From: Desulforegula conservatrix Mb1Pa
Lineage (GTDB): Bacteria; Desulfobacterota; Desulfobacteria; Desulfobacterales; Desulforegulaceae
Assembly: GCF_000426225.1 (NCBI RefSeq)
Contig: NZ_AUEY01000031.1
Coordinates: forward strand, 1 to 41,971
DNA length: 41,971 nucleotides
Reading direction: 5' to 3'
Shown: positions 1-8,900 of the stretch, one piece after another
Numbering within the stretch: the first letter of the stretch is position 1
Layout: every line of letters begins with the position of its first letter
Position numbers and translations under genes: made by a program
The notes under the pieces: generated by a model
The model's database searches: none
The model's input: the letters and a program-made list of their open reading frames with translations, nothing else
Told to the model about the DNA's origin: nothing

Positions 1-291
1 GAGCTCGCTGGTTTCCAGCACGAACCCCATGTTACTGGAGGTGGTAAAGCAGCTGTAGAGCATCCATCCTTCAAATGGGTCAATATAATACTTGGTAACT
101 TAAAAAATGCGCTCAAAGGTACTTATCATGCAATTAATCGCAAGCATGTTCCGCGGTACCTGGCAGAATTTCAGTACAGATTCAATCGCCGATATGATCT
201 GCCGTCCATGATTCACAGACTGATTTATGTTGCTCTTAGGACTCCACCCATGCCATCAACCATGCTTTCTATGGCTGAAGCAGAGTGGTAA
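1..291 (+). CDS. IS1595 family (ISXO2-like) transposase, C-terminal 96 residues
   Basis: The frame is open from base 1 to a TAA at 289-291, and the 5' part lies outside the window. The C-terminal part of the DDE domain typical of ISXO2-like transposases is readable: a W-V-N-x-x-L-G-N-L-K stretch, then G-T-Y-H-A-I, then Y-L-A-E-F-x-Y-R-F-N-R-R. In this family that region carries the third catalytic acidic residue (E in LAEF) and the conserved RFNRR. The protein would catalyse cut-and-paste or copy-paste movement of its own element. An identical copy lies at the other end of the window on the opposite strand, which suggests recent transposition, or one multi-copy element on which an assembly stopped. 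Family assignment is firm; whether the full gene is intact cannot be seen. Confidence 0.88.
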   Translation, partial: ELAGFQHEPHVTGGGKAAVEHPSFKWVNIILGNLKNALKGTYHAINRKHVPRYLAEFQYRFNRRYDLPSMIHRLIYVALRTPPMPSTMLSMAEAEW

Positions 292-296
292 TCAGA
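1..296 (+). mobile_element. 3' end of an IS1595/ISXO2-type insertion sequence, cut by the window edge
   Basis: The transposase 3' end and a few bases beyond its stop form one end of an insertion sequence. Bases 23-296 are identical to the reverse complement of 41698-41971. The two sequences diverge five bases after the stop codon, so the element boundary lies at or just before 296. Only one end is visible, so the terminal inverted repeat and target duplication cannot be defined. Confidence 0.85.
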
Positions 297-473
297 AAAA
301 ATATTGTTTGAAGTCTAAATCATCCCTTGCTTTTTTCTTGAACAGCCACTGCCACGGCTAATTGATAGGCATAAAGAGCATAATATCTTTTCTTTGAGAA
401 AAAAATGGTGTACTTTGGGTAGCTGATAATGAATGGCTTTTATTATATAACTATTTAAAATTTATACTAATAA

Positions 474-571
474 TGGCGGAAGTGCATGGGAATCGAACCC
501 ACCCGGGACGGTTTTAACGCCCCACACCGGATTTGAAGTCCGGGAGCCCCACCAGTGAGCTGTGCACTTCC
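474..571 (-). tRNA. selC: tRNA-Sec (anticodon UCA), selC
   Basis: Read on the minus strand, the sequence starts GGAAGTGC and ends GCACTTCC-G-CCA, giving an 8-bp acceptor stem with an encoded CCA. The anticodon loop is CTTCAAA with anticodon TCA, between CCGGA and TCCGG arms. A long variable arm and a GGTTCGATTCC T-loop follow. At 98 nt it has the size and layout of bacterial selenocysteine tRNAs (E. coli selC is 95 nt). It reads UGA as selenocysteine with SelA, SelB and SelD, none of which is encoded here. No UGA-interrupted gene was recognised in the window. Confidence 0.95.
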
Positions 572-603
572 ATATGAGAAGTATGGATATCCTTAAGAAG
601 TGG

Positions 604-632
604 CTATTAAGGTTATTTCCTTTTTTTGTCAA
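604..632 (-). promoter_or_regulatory. sigma-70-type promoter of tRNA-Sec
   Basis: On the minus strand a perfect TTGACA (627-632) is followed by a 17-bp spacer and TAATAG (604-609), a weak -10. Transcription would start about 25 bases before the tRNA. The -35 and spacing are good and the -10 is poor. Confidence 0.5.
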
Positions 633-668
633 TTCATTTTAGTTTTTTATGACTCATAAAGGTGAATG

Positions 669-1820
669 ATGATAAATGCAGAAAGATTGTGCAGGGTCTT
701 TGAAGAACTTGTTGTTATCGACAGCCCTTCAATGGAAGAGGGAGCTGTCTGTTTAAGGCTTCAGACCATTTTTTCAGAACTTGGCGCCCAGGTGTACGTC
801 GATGAGACAAGAGAAAAAACCGGCAGCCAGACAGGTAATCTCATAGCTTTTTTCATGGGAGATGTTGATGCTGAACCAATTATGCTTAGCGGCCATATGG
901 ATACAGTTGAGCCGGGCAGGGGGATAAATCCGGTTTTAAGGGATGGTGTTTATGTAAGCGCCGGAGAAACAATCCTTGGAGCTGATGATAAGAGTGCTAT
1001 TGCTATTATTATTGAAGTTATGAGGACTGTCAGGGAGAAAAATCTTAAGATTTGTCCGGTGGAAGTTGTTTTGACCACCTGTGAGGAAAAAGGACTCCTT
1101 GGGGCTAAGGCACTTGATATTTCAAAGCTCAGAAGCAGGTTCGGCTTAATTCTGGACTCGACTGATGTTGAAGGAATCGTGACAAAGGCCCCGGCCGCGA
1201 ACCGTTTTACATTCAGGATATATGGCAAGGCGGCACATGCTGGCGCCCAGCCTGAAAAAGGGTTAAGTGCGATCCAGGTCGCCTCTTCTGCTATTTCTGC
1301 AATTAAGCTTGGAAGAATTGATGATGAAACAACATGTAACATCGGTATTTTTCATGCTGGAACCGCCACCAATATTATTCCTGACCTAGCATTGATTGAA
1401 GGTGAGGTCAGAAGCCACAATCTCGCAAGGCTTGAAGAAGTGACTCTTGAAATAGTTAGTGCATTTGAAAGATCTGTTAAGACAGCAAGAGATTCATCTC
1501 CTGATCCGGATTTTCCGTTTTTTGAGAAAGAATTGATAAGAGATTTCCCTAATACAGATATCAAACATGATCATCGTGTCGTAAAACTGGTTCAGAAGGC
1601 TGCGTATAATCAGAATAGAAGTATGGATACTGTCACTGTTGGAGGCGGATCTGATGCCAATATTTTTTTTGAAAAGGGTATAGCAGCAGGAGTCATAGGT
1701 ACAGGCATGAAGGATCTGCACACCACCTCAGAAAATGTTAGTATATCTGACATGGTCTCGGCCGCAGAATTAATTATTGAGGTGTTGAAAATACATTCAT
1801 CAGGTGAGCCCTTGTATTGA
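669..1820 (+). CDS. M20 family metallopeptidase, PepT-like
   Basis: This is a probable cytoplasmic zinc di- or tripeptidase of the M20/M25/M40 family, closest in layout to the PepT/YqjE-like group. Numbering from 669, the metal motif GHMDT gives H76 and D78, the bridging aspartate lies in LGADDKS (about D106), and the catalytic/ligand pair is E139-E140 in TTCEEKG. A final ligand histidine lies in DLHTTSE near the C-terminus. The length of 383 residues is normal. Two ATGs overlap at 666 and 669; 669 is preferred because AAAGG at 658-662 then lies six bases upstream. The gene stands alone between tRNA-Sec and a convergent gene and ends at a bidirectional terminator. The exact substrate cannot be read from sequence; other M20 amidohydrolases are possible. 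Confidence 0.85.
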   Translation: MINAERLCRVFEELVVIDSPSMEEGAVCLRLQTIFSELGAQVYVDETREKTGSQTGNLIAFFMGDVDAEPIMLSGHMDTVEPGRGINPVLRDGVYVSAGETILGADDKSAIAIIIEVMRTVREKNLKICPVEVVLTTCEEKGLLGAKALDISKLRSRFGLILDSTDVEGIVTKAPAANRFTFRIYGKAAHAGAQPEKGLSAIQVASSAISAIKLGRIDDETTCNIGIFHAGTATNIIPDLALIEGEVRSHNLARLEEVTLEIVSAFERSVKTARDSSPDPDFPFFEKELIRDFPNTDIKHDHRVVKLVQKAAYNQNRSMDTVTVGGGSDANIFFEKGIAAGVIGTGMKDLHTTSENVSISDMVSAAELIIEVLKIHSSGEPLY

Positions 1821-1883
1821 TTATGAGTAATTATGGAAAAGGGTCATGACTGACGACGTGGTTTAATGAAATTGAAAAAATAA

Positions 1884-1914
1884 AAAACTGGCAGGTACAT
1901 GACCTGCCAGTTTT
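1884..1914. terminator. bidirectional Rho-independent terminator
   Basis: A perfect 13-bp stem (1884-1896 with 1902-1914) with a 5-base loop lies between convergent genes. It is followed by TTTT on the plus strand and by TTTTTT-A-TTTTTT on the minus strand, so it should be stronger for the small Cys-rich gene than for the peptidase. Confidence 0.85.
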
Positions 1915-1947
1915 GATATAAAAAAAAGAAGTAATTCTTTGGCGAAC

Positions 1948-2232
1948 TTATTTCCCGCCGCGCTTTGAAGCCTTGAGAGGGTTGACTTTCTTGCCCTGGC
2001 CCTTATCAGTGCTTTCTGTTACAATATGTGTACCCATATTGCATGATCCTATTTTCCATTTACTTTCAGGATCAGGACTTACAGAGCAGAATCTTCCGGT
2101 CGGATATTCTGAAATTTTAGCGCATCCTTCACATTTATCTATAACAGAGAGGCATGAACCATCTTTATAGGAACAGCCGTTTTTTGTCATAAACATGCAT
2201 TCTTCATTTTGTCTTACGGTAGTGCAAATCAT
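1948..2232 (-). CDS. PxxKW family cysteine-rich small protein
   Basis: This 94-residue protein has eight cysteines (C3, C12, C20, C27, C34, C37, C49, C64), including a CxxC at 34-37. The signature P-D-P-E-S-K-W lies at 53-59 and a basic N-P-L-K-A-S-K-R tail follows. It matches the deltaproteobacterial family named for its PxxKW motif, whose function is not known to me. The spacing suggests metal or Fe-S cluster binding, but this is inference. It has no signal peptide or membrane segment, so it is probably cytoplasmic. The start is supported by AGAGGTG a few bases upstream. The gene is monocistronic and ends at the strong terminator at 1884-1914. Confidence 0.75.
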   Translation of the reverse strand: MICTTVRQNEECMFMTKNGCSYKDGSCLSVIDKCEGCAKISEYPTGRFCSVSPDPESKWKIGSCNMGTHIVTESTDKGQGKKVNPLKASKRGGK

Positions 2233-2407
2233 TTCGACACCTCTTTAATTAAGCTATTTTCATCACCACAGGGTGAAATCTATACAAACAAACTTTATAA
2301 ATATATTTAAATTGATTTATTTTGTCAAATTAAATTGCTTGGAATTATTTGTGTCTAATATTTATAATATGATAAATTAAGAATATTATAGAGTTTTAGT
2401 ATCAAGA

Positions 2408-4411
2408 TTAAATGCTTGCACCGTTTTTTGCGGTGATCTTCAAAATTCTGCTGGCAAGATCTGAAAGCCTGTAAGGTTTCTGGATAAAACCTGAGTAGCC
2501 GGTGTTTTTGAATTTTGCTTCAAGTTCGTATTCCGAATACCCGCTTGAAAGAACAACCACGGCATCTTTTTTAATATTTTTAATTCTTTCAAAAGCTTCT
2601 GCACCGTCCATCTTCGGCATTGCGTGATCCAGCAGAATACATTGGATTTCATCCTTGAAATTACTAAACAAATCTATTGCCTCTCGGCCATCACAGGCTG
2701 TAATTACTCTGAAGCCTATTGTTTCAAGCATTTCTTTGGCGACAGCCAGAACGTTTTCGTCATCATCCACAAGTAGAACCATACCTTTTCCGGCTTTATG
2801 GAGCAGATGAGCCTGCCTTGAGTTGCCCTTATCATCTGTTATGTCAATGTATTTGGGGAAATATATTATAACAGTCGTCCCTTTATTAACTTCGCTTATT
2901 AATTTTATTCCCCCATTGTGAGCCTTCACAATTCCTAATAAAGCAGCCAGCCCCAGTCCCCGCCCTGCAAATTTTGTTGAAAAAAAAGGATCAAAGATTC
3001 GTTTTTTCGTATCTTCATCCATGCCGCAGCCATTGTCATTAATCTTGAGATATACATATTCTCCCGGAGCGATCGTGTCTCCAAGCCAAATATCCTCAAG
3101 ATCCATGATTGCCAGTTCTACGGTTCCAACTTCTATGCATATCAGTCCTGGTGAGTCGCCAATCGCCTCGGATGAATTTACCACCAGATTCATGATAATC
3201 TGTTTAATTTGACTTGAATCAGCGTCAATTATGGCGCTGCTCTCGTTTAAATCGTGAATAACCCTTATTTTTTTTGAAACAGCTGCATCTATCATCATTG
3301 CCATATCACTTACAGTGTTGCTAAGATTTAAGGCATGAGCAACCATCTTGCCCTTACCGGCGTAAGCAAGCATCTGATTACATAGCTCACCTGCCCGCAA
3401 CGAAGCTTTTTCAATTTCAAGGAGATTTTTCATAATATGAGAATCTGCTGGCAGCTTTGCCATTGCAAGTCCTGCATGACCAATGATTGCCATCAGAAGA
3501 TTATTGAAATCATGCGCTATCCCTCCGGCTAGGACGCCTAAGCTTTCAAGCTTTTGCATGTTCTGGATTCTTATCTCAAGCTTTTGTCTGTCAGCTTCCT
3601 CCTTTTTCTTTTCAATTATGTCTATTACAACATCAAGTCTTGCATAGACCTCCCCGGAGTGGTCATATAAGGGATAGCTTGTCAGAAGACACGGGACGTT
3701 TTCTCCTGATTTTCTGGCCATTGAGATTTCAATTTTGCGTTCTTTCCCCTGGTTGTTCGAATACAGCTTTTCGTAAATCAAATTTTTGCCGGATTTGCAT
3801 TCCTGATGACTGTATAATTTTGAGACAGGCATACCTATCATTTCTGATCTGCTATAACCAAAAATGATTTCTGCCCCAAGGCTGAGGTCTATTATATTAT
3901 GAGAAGAGTCTGTTAAATCACTAATGATAAAGGCAATTCCGGTTGCTGCTTCAAAAACAGTTTTAAGGAGATTTTCCCTTTCCTTGATTTCAACCCTCAT
4001 TTCTATAAGAGTATTTTCATTCTCTATCTCCTTCAGAACCCTCGTTGTTACGGCAGGAAGCATATCAAAAAACAAATAATCCTTTATGATGTAATCCCTC
4101 GCGTTTTTTTTCATCATTTCAACAGCAATTTTTTCATCTCCAGCTCCGGTAGTAACTATGAACGGAGGTACATCATCAAATTGTTTATGGATTTCATCGA
4201 CGAGGTCTCCGGCTGTCATGTCAGGAAGTGAATAATCAAGTATCATCAGGGTCGGATAGTTGGACTTTATTCTTTCTATAGCCGCTGTTCCGCAGTCAAT
4301 GTGGGTTACATTCAATCCCATCGTTGATAATGATTCAAGCATGAGATCCGCTATCCCTGGGTCATCTTCAACAACCAGTATTTCTTTATTGTAAATAGAA
4401 TGATTGTTCAT
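2408..4411 (-). CDS. hybrid sensor histidine kinase: REC-PAS-HisKA-HATPase-REC
   Basis: This 667-residue soluble kinase starts with a receiver domain (about 10-125, acidic pair D16/D17, phospho-acceptor D59 in LMILDYSLPD). A coiled linker and a PAS domain (about 145-265) follow. The kinase core has its H-box in G-G-I-A-H-D-F-N-N (H300), then an HATPase domain with NDNGCGMD and GRGLGL boxes. A second receiver (about 540-660) carries its acceptor aspartate in CILLDHAMPKMDG. The HDFNN form of the H-box is the NtrB-like/deltaproteobacterial type. There are no membrane segments, so the input must be cytoplasmic or come through REC1. The start codon overlaps the stop of the upstream CheY-like gene (ATGA), so the two are translationally coupled and probably one phosphorelay. 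No DNA-binding partner is adjacent, so the output is unknown. Confidence 0.9.
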   Translation of the reverse strand: MNNHSIYNKEILVVEDDPGIADLMLESLSTMGLNVTHIDCGTAAIERIKSNYPTLMILDYSLPDMTAGDLVDEIHKQFDDVPPFIVTTGAGDEKIAVEMMKKNARDYIIKDYLFFDMLPAVTTRVLKEIENENTLIEMRVEIKERENLLKTVFEAATGIAFIISDLTDSSHNIIDLSLGAEIIFGYSRSEMIGMPVSKLYSHQECKSGKNLIYEKLYSNNQGKERKIEISMARKSGENVPCLLTSYPLYDHSGEVYARLDVVIDIIEKKKEEADRQKLEIRIQNMQKLESLGVLAGGIAHDFNNLLMAIIGHAGLAMAKLPADSHIMKNLLEIEKASLRAGELCNQMLAYAGKGKMVAHALNLSNTVSDMAMMIDAAVSKKIRVIHDLNESSAIIDADSSQIKQIIMNLVVNSSEAIGDSPGLICIEVGTVELAIMDLEDIWLGDTIAPGEYVYLKINDNGCGMDEDTKKRIFDPFFSTKFAGRGLGLAALLGIVKAHNGGIKLISEVNKGTTVIIYFPKYIDITDDKGNSRQAHLLHKAGKGMVLLVDDDENVLAVAKEMLETIGFRVITACDGREAIDLFSNFKDEIQCILLDHAMPKMDGAEAFERIKNIKKDAVVVLSSGYSEYELEAKFKNTGYSGFIQKPYRLSDLASRILKITAKNGASI

Positions 4412-4878
4412 TGGGTTTCCCCGCCGTTATTTATTCCAGCCACTTCTATAACCATGATAAACAATCCAAGCCGTCTTAAGATTTCGGAAAATTTTATAAA
4501 ATCGACTGGTTTGGTAATATAGAAATTACAGCCTAGTCTGTAACATTCTTCTATTTCGACTGGATCGTCAGTGGTTGTCAGCATTATTACCGGAATTTTT
4601 TTTAAATTCTGGTCAGACTTGATTCGTTTAAGCACTTCGATCCCGTCCAGCCTTGGCATTCTGATATCAAGAAGAAGAAGGAAAGGCTTGTTTTTATCCA
4701 TTTTTTCGTTCTGATTTTCACCCGAAATAAAATCCCAGACTTCCTTGCCGTCTTTGAATCTGATTTGCCTGTTCATTACACCAGCATCAACCAGATGTTC
4801 ATTAATTAGCTCCGCATGTCCATCGTCATCTTCTGCAATGAGAATAGTCACTTCGTTTTTATAATCAGAATCGGACAT
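4408..4878 (-). CDS. single-domain response regulator (CheY/Rcp1-like)
   Basis: This 156-residue stand-alone receiver has acidic residues E16-D17-D18, phospho-acceptor D71 in LLLLDIRMPRLDG, a T-rich LTTT switch near 101 and the conserved lysine in YITKPVD near 124. The long loop after beta-2 (about 53-65) and the D-I-R-M-P-R-L-D-G motif match the Rcp1-type regulators that pair with bacteriophytochrome-like kinases. It has no output domain and would relay phosphate. It is the first gene of a two-gene unit with the downstream hybrid kinase, and the stop and start codons overlap. A GAGG-type ribosome site precedes its ATG. Confidence 0.9.
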   Translation of the reverse strand: MSDSDYKNEVTILIAEDDDGHAELINEHLVDAGVMNRQIRFKDGKEVWDFISGENQNEKMDKNKPFLLLLDIRMPRLDGIEVLKRIKSDQNLKKIPVIMLTTTDDPVEIEECYRLGCNFYITKPVDFIKFSEILRRLGLFIMVIEVAGINNGGETQ

Positions 4879-5210
4879 ATTTCCTCGCTGGATTGAATAA
4901 TTTCAGGGATCAGATTGATTTATAAAGAGTATCTATCTGCTATAATTATATTTTTTAGGTTAAATATAGCATGTAATAGCAGTCTATTTCCATTGATAAA
5001 ATGCAAAAAATTCAGGCTGCCCATCACCAGACTCCAAAAAATCTTGACAGCCCACCCATTAATTCAGTAATTCCTTACCTAATGCTATAACTTATCAATT
5101 TTTCCGGGGTTAAAACCGGCTTGTCTTATTTGCTGTATATTGCATTTTAGTGTTAAAGTAATTCAGAAAAAATCCCACAATATAGATATTCCTAAGAAGG
5201 AGGAAGAGCC
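4879..5210. other. divergent intergenic region upstream of HU and the response-regulator pair
   Basis: About 330 AT-rich bases hold no open frame that looks coding. It must carry the divergent promoters for the regulator/kinase unit (minus) and for HU (plus). A TATAAT lies on the minus strand in the stretch around 4940-4950 but has no good -35. Candidates on the HU side near 5120-5150 are also weak. AAGGAGGAAGAG at about 5197-5208 is the strong ribosome-binding site of HU. Confidence 0.5.
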
Positions 5211-5483
5211 ATGAATAAAGGGGACCTTGTTAATGAAGTTGCCAAAGTTCTTAGTACAAAAAAAGATGCCCAGGCTGCAGTTGATGCGGTTCTTCAGGCT
5301 ATCACATCGGCGCTTACAAGTGGCGATGCTGTTACCCTGGTAGGCTTTGGCACTTTCAAAACGGTTGAGCGTCAGGCGAGAAAAGGCAGAAACCCGCAGA
5401 CAGGAGCAGAAATGGAAATTGCAGGGAAAAAAGTCCCTAAGTTTATTGCAGGCAAAAATCTTAAAGACGCAATTGGCGGATAG
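5211..5483 (+). CDS. HU family DNA-binding protein
   Basis: This 90-residue nucleoid-associated protein has the full HU/IHF fold: the N-terminal helix [11 protein letters not shown], the G-F-G-T-F turn (about 47-51), the DNA-binding beta-arm with R-K-G-R-N-P-Q-T-G (about 57-66), and the closing F-x-A-G-K-x-L-K-D-A. It bends and compacts DNA as a dimer. The length is standard. A strong AAGGAGG lies just upstream and a strong terminator just downstream, so it is a highly expressed single-gene unit. HU versus IHF subunit cannot be settled strictly, but K-V-P-K-F in front of the final helix favours HU. Confidence 0.95.
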   Translation: MNKGDLVNEVAKVLSTKKDAQAAVDAVLQAITSALTSGDAVTLVGFGTFKTVERQARKGRNPQTGAEMEIAGKKVPKFIAGKNLKDAIGG

Positions 5484-5554
5484 AGATAGCATCCTATGAA
5501 GTGGAGGAATTTCACTTCATACATTTCTTTCCCGTAATTATCGTATTCCAAATT

Positions 5555-5581
5555 AAGAAGGGACTTTTCCCTTCTTTTTTT
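5555..5581 (+). terminator. Rho-independent terminator of the HU gene
   Basis: A 9-bp stem AAGAAGGGA/TCCCTTCTT (5555-5563 with 5568-5576) with a four-base loop runs into a T-tract (5575-5581). It lies about 70 bases after the HU stop. Confidence 0.85.
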
Positions 5582-5658
5582 GTTTGCATATATTTTCAAA
5601 TCCCTGTCTATATAAATATCAATTGACCGCATCCCAGGTTCCCATAGAAATCATGTTT

Positions 5659-5790
5659 TGGCAAAGTCGCAAAAAGTCCGATTACTGTCATTATGGCGAA
5701 GGCCGGAATCAGGAAGTATCTTAAAATACAAAGATACCTGATCAAGTCCGGCATGATGCCGAACCCTTTTTGACTTTTTGCGGACAATCA
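5659..5790 (+). repeat. R1 dispersed palindromic repeat, copy a (short form)
   Basis: About 130 bp. The left end is close to GACAAGGTCGCAAAAAGTC and the right end is GACTTTTTGCG, so the termini are inverted repeats. The core contains GGCCGGAATC, AAAATACAAAGAT and CAAGTCCGGCATGATGCC, also found in six other places in this window. Same orientation as copy b. Confidence 0.85.
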
Positions 5791-5922
5791 TGTTCTTATG
5801 TCTTATTTCCTAATCATTTTTGTGGATTTTTTTTAAGCGGCTTGCCGGGGCAAAAGTTAACCATTCATTTAGATGATTTTGGCATATGATTCCGGCGAAA
5901 CTCAAAATATCAGTGGTGCAGA

Positions 5923-8900
5923 ATGGACAATAAAAGAATTATATCCAAGGCGATATATTCAGCCAAAAAAATTTGGCTTCATATGACAGCAGGTATTATT
6001 TGGAGCGCAGTTTTAATTTTTTTATACCAGGATTTCAAAAAAGATTCCCTCGATGATTATTCCCATCTGTTTTTAAATAGTGCATGGATTGCTGAAAACT
6101 TGATTGATTATGAAATATCAAAAATAAATGATGCAATAGGATCGTCAAAAAGGTTTTTTGAGTCTTCTGAGTCCGTAACAAAAGAAGAATTTATGAAGTT
6201 CATTGGTCCTATGATAACGGAAAATCAGAATATCATTTCAGCCTCTTGGATCCCTGAAATAGATATTAGGAATAAAGAACTTTTTGAAAGAAAAGCCCTG
6301 GAATATGGCCTCAATGATTTTATTTTAAGTGAGATTAGCTCAACAGGAGAATATGCTCCTGCCAAAATAAGACAAAAATACTATCCCGTTTTTTACTCAG
6401 AAGGCCTTACCCCGAATCAGGGCAAGGTTGGTTTGGATCTTGGAAGCAGAGCAGATCTCGCAAAATTGATTGAAAAGGCAATATCGTCCGGGCAAACATC
6501 CTCCGGCAGCATTTTCAGGATGAATGAACCTCAAAAAATTCATGGTGAAAACGGCTTAAATATTTTCTCTCCTGTCTATAAAACAAACAAAAACTCTGAT
6601 GAAAACCTGTCCGCAAAAGGTCTTCTGTATTTTATTATAAAAATAGAAGATATTATAAAATCGGCTAAAATCCACGCAGACCAGGAAGGACTTTTATTTT
6701 CGTTCACTGAGATTGATCCCCAAAATGATGCCGATAATAATTCAAAATCAGCTCATGGGACATACTCTAAAAGATCTTATCAATCCTCTTCATTTTACAA
6801 TTCAGGTGAACTGACCCATACCCACGAAGTTATCTTTGCTGATAAAAAGTATATTTTTACTTTTTCATCGACCTCGGCAAATGTTTCATCTCATATGCAG
6901 AAGAAGTTTTTGCTGATCAGTCTTCTTGGAATTACAGGATTTTTATTGTTCTTTTTTTACATAAAAAGTGTTCTTTCAGGAATGCACAAAAAAGATGAAT
7001 TCGAATATCGGAAAGCTGCTGAAAATTTACGGGCAAAAAGTCTTATCAGGTCAATAATCGACTCTATTCCCCAGGGCATATGCTGGAAAGATGTGGAACT
7101 GACTTATCTTGGCTGCAATTATTCGTTTGCAGTCTCAGCTAATTTAGAATCTCCTGATGAAATTCTCCTGATGAAAAATTCAGAAATAGAACTCTTGTTT
7201 GATATATCAGACTCTGAACAGATCGAAAAAAATATACTCCTGACCGGTAAGCCTGTCCTGCATGAAAAAGTTGAAACCTGTCTGCCCAATGGTGATTCAA
7301 AATGGATTGATATATGCAGGATCCCAATAATAGCCGAAGACAATTCCATTACCGGAATTCTTTGTATATATGATGACATAACAAATGCAAAAACAGCAGA
7401 GAAAGAGTTGTCTCGAACCAGATTGCTATTGGAAGCTGCTTTTGATCAGAACCCGGCAGGTATGATTCTTATCACTTCAGGGGATAACAGGGTTAAACTT
7501 ACAAATAAATCGGCTTTCAGATTTTTAGGTTTTAATGACGAAGACGCTGTGGATTCTTTAAAGAAGCATGATTATGTCATAGAATTAAACAAAATGCTGA
7601 AAACATATGACCGGAATGGCAGCCAGTTAGACACTGATGATGGCACTCCTTTGTTCAGGGCTTTGCATGGTGAAAAGATAATCAATGAGGAGCGCAGGGT
7701 AATAAAGAAAAATGGAGAGGTTGCATGGTGCATTATTAACGGGACTCCAATATACGACGAAAAAGGCAAAGTCGTTGCCGCGCTTGTTGTTTTTCCTGAT
7801 ATTACATCAAGAAAGGAAATGGAGGACAGACTAAAAATCAATGAAGAAAAATACAGGGCTCTTTTTGAACAATCAGGTATGGGTGTTTTTCTTTATAATC
7901 ACCAATTTGAGATTATTGACTGCAATGAACAGTTCGCACTCACCATAGGCGCACCAAAAGAAAGAATGATAGGGTTGGCATTAAGAAAACTCAAAGACCA
8001 AAGAGTGATGCCTGTACTTGAAAAAGCCATGCTCGGAGAAAAAGCTTATTATGAAGGTGATTATGTCACCACAACCAGCGGTTTATGTATCAGGGTTTCA
8101 TTTGTAGCTCTTCCGATAATGAATTCAATAAACGAAATAGCTTTTGGTTGCGCAGTTGTTGAAAATATCACTGAAAAATGGCTGATCCAAAAAGCGCTGC
8201 TTGAGAAAAATGAAGAATTGGACAAGTTCTTTTCAAATAGCCTGGATCTCCTTTGCATAGCAGGATTTGACGGCCATTTTAAGAGGCTTAACCCTCAGTG
8301 GACTATTACCCTCGGATATTCGATGGAACACCTGATCGGAAAATCATTCTGGGATTTTGTTCATCCTGAAGATATCGTGAGCACCAAAGAAGCAGTTTCA
8401 AAGCTTGTCACATCAAAAAAAGTCGTTGATTTTGTAAACAGATACAGATGTAGTGACGGATCATATAAGTGGATAGAATGGAGATCCTATCCCTCGGGAA
8501 ATACAATATATGCAGCGGCCAGAGATATTACGGCAAGAAAAAATACTGAAGATGAAATCCGCATGAGGGAGGAGCTTTTCAGGACTCTAAGTGAAATGGC
8601 CCCTGTTGGGATTTTTCTGGCCAATGAAATTGGCGAAATTATTCTCACGAACAGAAAATGGATTGAAATTACAGGTGTCACAGCAGAAGAAACACTTGGA
8701 AATGGGTGGATAAGGTATGTCTATCATGACGATGCTGCCCTGATTAATAGTGTTCTGGATAATTCGATCCGCTCGATATGTGATACAGAAACTGTATTCA
8801 GATTCGTCCGACCTGATGGGAAGATGAAAAATATAATGATTAAGGCTACGCCAATAATAAAGGAAGATGGTTTCCTGAACGGTTTTGTCGGAACAATAGA

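Noticed and set aside
5163-5492. Minus-strand open frame opposite the HU gene
   Set aside because: It lies across the HU gene and its ribosome site, with no support of its own.
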